From: JAVKSM01 sp039583705
Lineage (GTDB): Bacteria > Actinomycetota > Actinomycetes > Mycobacteriales > Pseudonocardiaceae
Length of the DNA: 13,710 bases
Reading direction: 5' to 3'
Assembly (NCBI GenBank): GCA_039583705.1
Contig: JAVKSM010000094.1
Coordinates: 1-13,710, forward strand
Under the pieces are notes generated by a model. That model was not told the origin of the DNA. It worked only from the letters and a program-made list of their open reading frames with translations, and ran no database searches. Positions 7,377-12,833 of the stretch are shown here, one piece after another. The position numbers and the translations under genes are program-made. Each line of letters begins with the position of its first letter. Position 1 is the stretch's first letter.

Positions 7377-8618
7377 GTGACCAGTTCGGATGACCCAGGC
7401 GTCCCTCGGACCAGGCTCCACGCCCAGGTAGATCACCTGGTCGAGAGTTTCCGGGGCAGCGACCCCGGTCATGAGCTCCACGTCCACCCCGGCGATTGGC
7501 GCGGCGCGGGCGTGGACCACATCTGCAGGCACGGGGTCCTGCTGGTCCGCGACGAGGATCTGCCACGAGTGCAGGCCCACGTCGGCGGCATCCCGGTCGA
7601 CAGCCTCATCAACGGGGTCACCGTACTGTCGGTCGAGGGCGAGGACGTGCAGGACCTCCTGAACCGCGTCGACTCTCGGCACGGGGTCGGGGTTGCCACG
7701 CCTGACCACGTGCTCTACGTCACCATGACGGGGACAACCTGCCCTGCCACCGAGCCGGAGGAGACCGAGGACCTCGATCCGACCCCCGCCGTCCGCACCG
7801 ACCGCGGCGAGGGATTCGGCGTGCTCGTGTCGGTGGTCGACACCGGTCTGATCGAAGGCGCCCCGGCCGCGCACTCCTGGCTCGAGGGCGTGATCGGCAC
7901 GCCCTGGGAACAGCCGCTCGGGCCGGACGGGCAGATCCGTCCCTACGCCGGCCACGGCACCTTCGTGGCAGGTGTCGTCCGCTCGATGGCGCCGGGTGCG
8001 GAGGTCGTCGTCACGCCCGTCCTCAACCGGGCGGGCGCCGTCTTCGAGTCCGACCTCGTCCGGGCACTGGACGACGCGTTGGACGAAGCCCCCGACATCA
8101 TCAGCCTCTCCGCTGGCTGCACGTCTCGCCACAACCTGCCGCTGCTCGGCTTCGAGAGGTTCTGGGAACGCCGCCTGTCCCATTACGCCGGCGTGGCGTT
8201 GGTCACGGCAGCCGGCAACGACTCCACACGTCGACCCTTCTGGCCCGCCGCCTTCCCCTGGGCAGTGTCGGTCGGGGCCCTCGATTCCACGGAGTCCCAC
8301 CGGGCGCATTTCAGCAACTACGGCGGGTGGGTGGACGTGTATGCCCGGGGCGAGGGGCTCGTCAACGCCTTCGCGACCGGTTCTTACACCTGCCAGGAAC
8401 CACCCAACCGGGGAGAACAACGCACTTTCAAGGGAATGTGCCGATGGAGCGGCACGTCGTTCTCCACCCCCCTCGTCACCGGCATGGTCGCCGCTCGCAT
8501 GAGACGCGCCCGCGAGAACGGACGACAGGCCGCAGACGCGCTGCTGGCCTCGGCCAGGACCGGCGGCACACCCGGCGTGGGGCCGCTCCTGCCGTCCTCG
8601 GCCGCGGCCTCCTCGTGA
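7377..8618 (+). CDS. S8 (subtilisin-family) serine protease, cytosolic, with prodomain-like N-terminus
   Basis: This 413-aa serine endopeptidase has all the subtilase residues: Asp155 (VSVVDTGL), His193 (GHGTFVAG), oxyanion Asn281 (TAAGND) and Ser361 (SGTSFSTP). There is no signal peptide or membrane anchor, so it probably acts in the cytoplasm. Residues about 45-120 (VLLVRDEDLPRV to GVGVATPDHVLYVT) look like a small alpha/beta domain placed where subtilases carry an inhibitory propeptide; an acidic linker (ATEPEETEDLD) separates it from the catalytic domain. It may therefore be made as a zymogen, to be cut by itself or by the CHAT protease. The start is GTG with an excellent Shine-Dalgarno (AGGGGGGAAG, about 4 nt spacing). 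It diverges from the CHAT gene and converges on the mutase gene, with 37 bp between stops. Confidence 0.93.
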   Translation: MTSSDDPGVPRTRLHAQVDHLVESFRGSDPGHELHVHPGDWRGAGVDHICRHGVLLVRDEDLPRVQAHVGGIPVDSLINGVTVLSVEGEDVQDLLNRVDSRHGVGVATPDHVLYVTMTGTTCPATEPEETEDLDPTPAVRTDRGEGFGVLVSVVDTGLIEGAPAAHSWLEGVIGTPWEQPLGPDGQIRPYAGHGTFVAGVVRSMAPGAEVVVTPVLNRAGAVFESDLVRALDDALDEAPDIISLSAGCTSRHNLPLLGFERFWERRLSHYAGVALVTAAGNDSTRRPFWPAAFPWAVSVGALDSTESHRAHFSNYGGWVDVYARGEGLVNAFATGSYTCQEPPNRGEQRTFKGMCRWSGTSFSTPLVTGMVAARMRRARENGRQAADALLASARTGGTPGVGPLLPSSAAASS

Positions 8619-8655
8619 GCGCAGCCTCCTCGTAGCTGGGACTCGACGAGCGCGA

Positions 8656-10383
8656 TCAGAACCTCGCGGGCTCGCGGTACTCGCCCCACTCGTTTCGCAG
8701 CGCACCGCAGATCTCGCCGAGGGTCGCCTCGGCGCGCGCCGCGTCGAGCATCGGCGGGATGAGGTTGCCGTTCCCCCGCGCGCACTCGACCATCGCGGCC
8801 AGCGCGGCGTCGACCTTCCCGCGGTCCCTGGCCGCGCGGCGCCGCCGCAGGCCGGCCCTGGCCGCCCGCTCGACCTCGTGGCTGATCCGCAGGATCTCCG
8901 GCTCGCCAGACTCCTCGCCGCAGTGCACGTTCACCCCGACGACCTTCTTCTCGCCCTTCTCCAACGCCCGCTGATAGCTGACCGCGGCCTCGGCGATCTC
9001 GCTGGTGAAGACGCCGTCCTCGATCCCGCGCAGGATGCCAGAGGTCATCTCGCCGACCGGGTGCTCGCCTGACGGCACGGCAGTCGCCGCCAGGTCCCGG
9101 ATCCGGTCGAAGATCCGCTCCGCCTCGGCCTCGATCCTGTCGGTCAACGCCTCGACGTACCAGGAGCCGCCGAGCGGGTCGACGACGTTGCCCACCCCGG
9201 TCTCCTCGGCGATGACGTGCTGGGTACGCAGCGCGATCTGAGCGGCCCGCTCGCTCGGCAGCGCGAGCACCTCGTCCAGCGCATTGGTATGCAACGAGTT
9301 GGTGCCGCCCAGCACGGCCGCCAACGCCTCGATCGCGGTACGGACGATGTTGTTGTCCGGCTGCTGGGCGGTCAGCGACACGCCAGCGGTCTGGGTGTGG
9401 AAACGCAACTGCTGGGCCTTGACGGTCCGGGCCCCGTAGACGTCGCGCATCCAGCGCGCCCAGATCCGCCTGGCGGCACGGAACTTTGCGATCTCCTCGA
9501 AGAAGTCGATGTGGGCGTCGAAGAAGAAGCTCAGGCCAGGAGCGAACCTCTCGAGGTCCAGCCCCCGGGACAGGCCCAGCTCGACGTAGCCGAACCCGTC
9601 GGCGAGGGTGAACGCCAGCTCCTGCGCGCCGGTCGCACCGGCCTCCCGGATGTGGTACCCGGACACCGACAGCGGCTTGTAGTCCGGGATCTTGCTGACG
9701 CAGTACTCCATGAGGTCGCCGATGAGCCGCAGGTGGGGCTGCGGGTCGAACAGCCACTCCTTCTGGGCGATGTACTCCTTGAAGATGTCGGTCTGCAACG
9801 TGCCGTTGAGCCGCCCGACCGCCGCGCCCTGGCGTTCGGCCGCCACCAGGTACATGCAGAACACCGGGACGGCCGGCCCGGAGATCGTCATCGACGTCGT
9901 GGCCTCGGCGAGCGGGATGCCGGCGAACAGGACGTCCATGTCGGCCGCCGAGTCGATCGCCACCCCACAGTGCCCGACCTCGCCGAGCGAGCGCGGGTCG
10001 TCGGAGTCGCGGCCCATGAGGGTGGGCATGTCGAAGGCGACGGAGAGTCCGCCGCCACCACCACGCAAGAGCTCGCGGAAGCGCTGGTTGGTCTGCCTCG
10101 CGTCGCCGAAGCCGGCGAACTGCCGGATCGTCCACAACCGACCCCGGTAGCCGGTCGTGTGCAGCCCGCGGGTGAACGGGTACTCCCCCGGCCACCCGAT
10201 GCGTTCGAAGTCCGCAACGCGCTCTCCGGGCCGAGGTCCGTAGACCGCATCGAGCTCCATCCCGGACAGCGTCGTGAAGTCGGCGTCACGCACCCGCCCG
10301 GCCCGCTGGGCTTCGGCGTAGCGCCGCTGCCACCGCTCGCGCCCGGACCCGGCGTCGGCGAACTGCGGGTCGTAGCCGGACAT
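8656..10383 (-). CDS. icmA: acyl-CoA mutase large subunit, isobutyryl-CoA mutase-like
   Basis: This 575-aa subunit catalyses an adenosylcobalamin-dependent carbon-skeleton rearrangement of an acyl-CoA. It contains the TIM-barrel substrate domain (GYRGRLWTIRQFAGFG at 78-93, LSVAFDMPTLMGRDSD at 113-128, SGYHIREAG at 241-249, DPLGGSWYVE at 402-411) but no B12-binding domain, so it needs a separate small subunit not encoded here. Position 89 is Phe and position 207 is Gln, where methylmalonyl-CoA mutases have Tyr and Arg to bind the carboxylate. Phe/Gln is the isobutyryl-CoA mutase pattern, pointing to isobutyryl-CoA/n-butyryl-CoA interconversion, while pivalyl-type relatives remain possible. Length matches stand-alone IcmA proteins. 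ATG 10383 is fixed by GGGAGG 6 nt upstream. Nearby meaB, marR and thiolase genes support the role. It could also have been annotated generically as methylmalonyl-CoA mutase. Confidence 0.9.
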   Translation of the reverse strand: MSGYDPQFADAGSGRERWQRRYAEAQRAGRVRDADFTTLSGMELDAVYGPRPGERVADFERIGWPGEYPFTRGLHTTGYRGRLWTIRQFAGFGDARQTNQRFRELLRGGGGGLSVAFDMPTLMGRDSDDPRSLGEVGHCGVAIDSAADMDVLFAGIPLAEATTSMTISGPAVPVFCMYLVAAERQGAAVGRLNGTLQTDIFKEYIAQKEWLFDPQPHLRLIGDLMEYCVSKIPDYKPLSVSGYHIREAGATGAQELAFTLADGFGYVELGLSRGLDLERFAPGLSFFFDAHIDFFEEIAKFRAARRIWARWMRDVYGARTVKAQQLRFHTQTAGVSLTAQQPDNNIVRTAIEALAAVLGGTNSLHTNALDEVLALPSERAAQIALRTQHVIAEETGVGNVVDPLGGSWYVEALTDRIEAEAERIFDRIRDLAATAVPSGEHPVGEMTSGILRGIEDGVFTSEIAEAAVSYQRALEKGEKKVVGVNVHCGEESGEPEILRISHEVERAARAGLRRRRAARDRGKVDAALAAMVECARGNGNLIPPMLDAARAEATLGEICGALRNEWGEYREPARF

Positions 10384-10409
10384 CGCGTTCCTCCCGATCG
10401 GCTGCACCC

Positions 10410-10422
10410 ATTCTAGATAGTA
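10410..10422 (-). promoter_or_regulatory. predicted -10 elements of the mutase gene
   Basis: On the minus strand TACTAT (10422-10417) and TAGAAT (10415-10410) both fit the TANNNT -10 pattern and would start transcription about 20-27 nt before the ATG, leaving the Shine-Dalgarno in the leader. No good -35 is seen at 17-18 bp spacing. The first box overlaps the palindrome at 10416-10437. Confidence 0.45.
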
Positions 10423-10437
10423 GGAGTTCCTACAATC
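10416..10437. promoter_or_regulatory. palindromic operator candidate before the mutase gene
   Basis: The core GTAGGA-GT-TCCTAC (10420-10433) is a perfect inverted repeat with a 2-nt centre. After one mismatched pair it continues as GAT/ATC, giving 9 paired positions of 10 on each side. It overlaps the likely -10 box of the mutase, so a bound protein should block transcription. The MarR protein encoded about 450 bp away is the obvious candidate, but a TetR-type regulator elsewhere is equally possible. Confidence 0.6.
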
Positions 10438-10501
10438 CAGCACGGGTCGGCGAAGCAGACAGGATCGGGCCTGGCCTGTGGATCTCGGCCGCCGCGAGCG
10501 G

Positions 10502-10801
10502 TCAGGGGGTCCCCAGACGCCGTTCCACACTCTCGACCTTGGAGCGCAGTTGGTCGGTGTGTCCGGGCCGGATGTCGGCCTTGAGCACCAGGCTGACCCG
10601 GCTGCCGTGGGCCACGACGGCGGCAACCGCGCGCTTGACGACCTCCATCACCTCGTCCCACCCGCCCTCGACGTTGGTGAACATGCTGTTCGTCTCGTTG
10701 GGTAGCCCCGACTCCCGCACCACCCGCACCGCGTCGGCGACGGCCTGACCCACGCTGTCGGACCCATCGCCGGAAGGAGCCACGCTGAATGCCACGATCA
10801 T
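10502..10801 (-). CDS. thiamine-binding-type small protein (MTH1187/YkoF, DUF77 family)
   Basis: This 99-aa cytosolic protein belongs to the MTH1187/YkoF-like family, ferredoxin-like folds that assemble into oligomers and in some members bind thiamine. The family signature is visible throughout: MIVAFSVAPSG at the start, VRVVRESGLPNETNSMFTNVEG at about 28-49, and HGSRVSLVLKADIRPG at about 68-83. Length is normal. ATG 10801 opens directly on the conserved first strand; the Shine-Dalgarno is poor, and a TTG seven codons upstream is the alternative. It lies 118 bp upstream of the mutase on the same strand and 71 bp from the divergent marR. The metabolic link to the mutase is unclear. Confidence 0.88.
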   Translation of the reverse strand: MIVAFSVAPSGDGSDSVGQAVADAVRVVRESGLPNETNSMFTNVEGGWDEVMEVVKRAVAAVVAHGSRVSLVLKADIRPGHTDQLRSKVESVERRLGTP

Positions 10802-10859
10802 GCCGTCAGCCTGCCGCAACACTGCCCTCGACGCTGCTCACGCGGGCGGCCGCGGCTGC

Positions 10860-10872
10860 TAGCGTCGGGACC
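10860..10872 (+). promoter_or_regulatory. leaderless-type promoter of marR
   Basis: TAGCGT (10860-10865) fits TANNNT and ends 7 nt before ATG 10873, so transcription would start at or next to the A of the start codon. There is no properly spaced Shine-Dalgarno, which agrees with a leaderless mRNA, a common arrangement in actinobacteria. Confidence 0.5.
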
Positions 10873-11376
10873 ATGAACGCCAGGCAGCCGCTGCCGTTCG
10901 ACCCGATCGAGCGGGCCGCCGCGCTGTGGGCACAGCGCATCGGGCCGTCGGGGACGATGGCGGCGGTCACCAGCATCATGCGGGTGCAGCAGATCCTGCT
11001 CTCGGCCGTGGACGCGGTGCTCCGGCCGGTGGGGCTGACCTTCGCCCGCTACGAGGCACTGGTGCTGCTGAGCTTCTCCCGCGCCGGCCGGTTGCCGATG
11101 CGGGTCATGGGTGAACGGCTGCAGCTACACCCGACGAGCGTGACCAACATCGTCGACCGACTCGAGCGCGACGACCTCGTGCGCCGCCGCGCGCACCCCA
11201 CCGACCGGCGCACCACGCTCGTGGAGATCACCGATGCCGGGCGGGAGCGGATGACCGACGCCACCAAGGCGGTGACCGAGGTGGGCTTCGGCCTCGTCGG
11301 ACTCTCGGACAGCCAGGCCCGGACGCTCACCGAGCTGCTCGGCCGGGTCCGGCGCGCGGCCGGCGACTTCGAATGA
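10873..11376 (+). CDS. MarR-family transcriptional regulator
   Basis: This 167-aa winged-helix DNA-binding protein most likely acts as a dimeric repressor. Helical dimerisation segments occupy about 1-60 and 128-165. The winged helix lies at about 60-120: MRVMGERLQLHPTSVTNIVDRLERDDLVRR holds the recognition helix (about 86-98), and the wing carries the family signature DRRTTLVEITDAGRE (111-125). ATG 10873 was chosen because it sits 7 nt after a TANNNT box; the open frame further upstream would run into the divergent thiamine-binding gene. It faces away from the mutase and thiamine-binding genes and towards meaB. Such regulators commonly respond to small organic ligands; acyl-CoA or a related acid would suit this locus but is inference. 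Confidence 0.92.
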   Translation: MNARQPLPFDPIERAAALWAQRIGPSGTMAAVTSIMRVQQILLSAVDAVLRPVGLTFARYEALVLLSFSRAGRLPMRVMGERLQLHPTSVTNIVDRLERDDLVRRRAHPTDRRTTLVEITDAGRERMTDATKAVTEVGFGLVGLSDSQARTLTELLGRVRRAAGDFE

Positions 11377-11490
11377 CCTGCTTGATGCGCGAGAAGGACA
11401 TGTTTGCGGTATCAGGGGCGCTGTAACCACGGCCCTTCTGATGCGCTACTAGCCTCCGCTCGCCTGTGGCGATGCGTCTCACAGCCGAGA

Positions 11491-11555
11491 GGTGCTTGCC
11501 GCCAGGCCTGGCCGTTCGGCGTGATGGCTCCTTCATAGGAGCCTGGCGGGGCACC
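11491..11555. other. branched stem-loop, possible structured RNA
   Basis: GGTGC (11491-11495) pairs with GCACC (11551-11555), and CGCCAGGC (11500-11507) pairs with GCCTGGCG (11541-11548) across a small internal loop. Inside are GCC-GTTC-GGC (11511-11520) and GGCTCCT-TCAT-AGGAGCC (11526-11543), the latter partly competing with the outer stem. The structure could form on either strand. No known RNA family is recognised. Confidence 0.4.
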
Positions 11556-11640
11556 ACCGGGACCGCAGACCCCCCGGGATGTCGTGACATAGCGTGAGCG
11601 GTCATCGCACGGAACTTGTCTCACCGCCTCGCGCGCGCCT

Positions 11641-11700
11641 GTCTATGTTGCAAAATGATGTACGGAATATATGCGCTGGTCAACGAGGGCACTTTTTATT
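11641..11700. other. AT-rich patch
   Basis: About 24 of 60 bases are G or C, against roughly 70 percent in the surrounding genes. It includes CAAAATGATG, GGAATATATG and ACTTTTTATT. It lies in the convergent marR-meaB gap and may be of foreign origin. The T-run at 11692-11700 has no convincing hairpin directly before it. Confidence 0.6.
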
Positions 11701-11851
11701 CTGGAAGTCATGTGGTTGCCGTCATCACGGGACCGCCGAATCCCCTCAATCCTCCACGGCAACAGGTGATCCCGGTCAGATCAGAGAACGGAGTGAGGGG
11801 GGTCTGCGCAGGGGCTGTGATGTGGGCCGGCGCTGTCGTCCGGGGAGCGTT

Positions 11852-12823
11852 TCAGATCTCCTCACCCAGACCGCTGACCAGGTCGTCGGCGGCGCGGTAG
11901 GGATCGACCTCGCCGGCCACCACGCGCCGGGCGAGCGCCGGCAGGGTCCGCCAGCCGCGGACGTCGCCGAGCTTGGCTCGGATCTGCTCGACCGCGATCG
12001 CCTCGATCTCCGCTTCGGCGCGGTGCTGGCGGCGCGCGTCCAGCTCGCCGTGCGAGACCATCCACTCCCGGTGCGCGGCGATCGCGGCGACCACGTCGTC
12101 GACGCCCTGGCCCCTGGTGGCGACCGTCTTGAGCACCGGCGGGCGCCACGCCGCACCCTGCTTCTCGCGGCGCCCCAGCGAGATCATGTACTTGAGGTCG
12201 CGGACCGTCGCGTCGGCGCCGTCCCGGTCGGCCTTGTTGACCACGAAGGCATCGGCGACCTCGAGGATGCCAGCCTTGGCCGCCTGGATGCCGTCGCCCA
12301 TGCCCGGAGCGAGCAGCACCACCGTGGTATCGGCGAGCGAGACCACCTCGGTCTCCGACTGGCCGACGCCGACGGTCTCCAGCAGCACCACGTCACAGCC
12401 TGCCGCGTCGAGCACCCGGAGCGCCTGTGGTGTGGCCCACGCCAGGCCCCCCAGGTGTCCCCGGGTGGCCATCGAGCGAATGAACACGTCGGGGTCGGTG
12501 GCGTGGTCCTGCATCCGGATCCGGTCCCCGAGCAGGGCGCCGCCAGAGAACGGCGAGGACGGGTCGACGGCCAGCACGCCGACCCGCCCGCCCGCCTTGC
12601 GCCACGCGCCGACCAGCGCTGTGGTGATCGTCGACTTCCCGACGCCAGGCGAGCCGGTGAGCCCCACGACCTGGGCCCGCCCGGTGTGCGGCGCGAGGGC
12701 CGCCGCCACCTCCCGCAGGTGCGGACCGGCGTCTTCGACCAGCGAGATCAGCCGGGCCACCGCGCGTGGCTGGCCCTTGGTGGCGCGGGCGACGAGGTCG
12801 GCGACGTCGACCTGGCGGGCCAT
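11852..12823 (-). CDS. meaB: MeaB/ArgK-type P-loop GTPase, acyl-CoA mutase chaperone
   Basis: This 323-aa G3E-family GTPase guards and reloads adenosylcobalamin-dependent acyl-CoA mutases. Seen motifs: Walker A GSPGVGKST (57-65), LAVDPSSPFSGGALLGDRIRM (84-104), RSMATRGHLGG (116-126), ETVGVGQSE (149-157), the LAPGMGDGIQAAKAGILEVAD stretch (171-191) and NKAD (196-199). The C-terminal helices (about 260-323) fit the MeaB dimerisation arm. Length is normal. ATG 12823 lies 10 nt after the thiolase stop codon on the same strand, so the two are probably one operon. The mutase encoded nearby is the likely client, though a methylmalonyl-CoA mutase elsewhere may also be served. Confidence 0.93.
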   Translation of the reverse strand: MARQVDVADLVARATKGQPRAVARLISLVEDAGPHLREVAAALAPHTGRAQVVGLTGSPGVGKSTITTALVGAWRKAGGRVGVLAVDPSSPFSGGALLGDRIRMQDHATDPDVFIRSMATRGHLGGLAWATPQALRVLDAAGCDVVLLETVGVGQSETEVVSLADTTVVLLAPGMGDGIQAAKAGILEVADAFVVNKADRDGADATVRDLKYMISLGRREKQGAAWRPPVLKTVATRGQGVDDVVAAIAAHREWMVSHGELDARRQHRAEAEIEAIAVEQIRAKLGDVRGWRTLPALARRVVAGEVDPYRAADDLVSGLGEEI

Positions 12824-12833
12824 CAGGACCCGG

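Larger units (their letters stand above)
11377..11851. other. 475-bp convergent intergenic region without a credible gene
   Basis: Both flanking genes point inward, so no promoter for them is needed here, yet the gap is far longer than others in the window. Short frames lack family resemblance and typical codon bias. Contents seen: a direct repeat of TGATGCGC (11383-11390, 11439-11446), a hairpin pairing ATCAG with CTGAT (11411-11442), a larger branched stem-loop (11491-11555), and an AT-rich patch at 11641-11700 (about 40 percent GC). Possible explanations are a non-coding RNA or a decayed mobile element; neither is proven. Confidence 0.6.

Noticed and set aside
7297..7566. Longer CHAT protein starting at 7566
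   Set aside because: It would overlap the divergent S8 gene by about 190 bp, and the added residues are Arg/Gly-rich without structure. GTG 7296 has a ribosome binding site.
4681..8618. A CRISPR array or Cas genes accompanying the TPR-CHAT protease
   Set aside because: No regularly spaced repeats and no Cas-type proteins were seen anywhere in the window.
7362..8705. Minus-strand frame of about 447 codons opposite the S8 protease
   Set aside because: The plus-strand frame has the complete subtilase residues and a strong ribosome binding site; the antisense frame shows no recognisable domain.
8384..10195. Minus-strand frame of about 600 codons over the mutase
   Set aside because: It is out of frame with the conserved mutase motifs and consists of low-complexity Arg/Gly/Ala-rich sequence.
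11441..11580. Cobalamin riboswitch, considered because of the B12-dependent mutase nearby
   Set aside because: The B12-box consensus and the expected placement upstream of a gene are both missing; the region lies between gene 3' ends.
11327..11605. Small minus-strand frames in the marR-meaB gap, considered as transposase remnants
   Set aside because: No DDE, DEDD or other transposase motif could be found, and the frame overlaps the 3' end of marR.
11616..11900. Small plus-strand frame (94 codons) in the marR-meaB gap
   Set aside because: Codon use does not match the window, no Shine-Dalgarno was seen, no family is recognised and it runs into the antisense of meaB.
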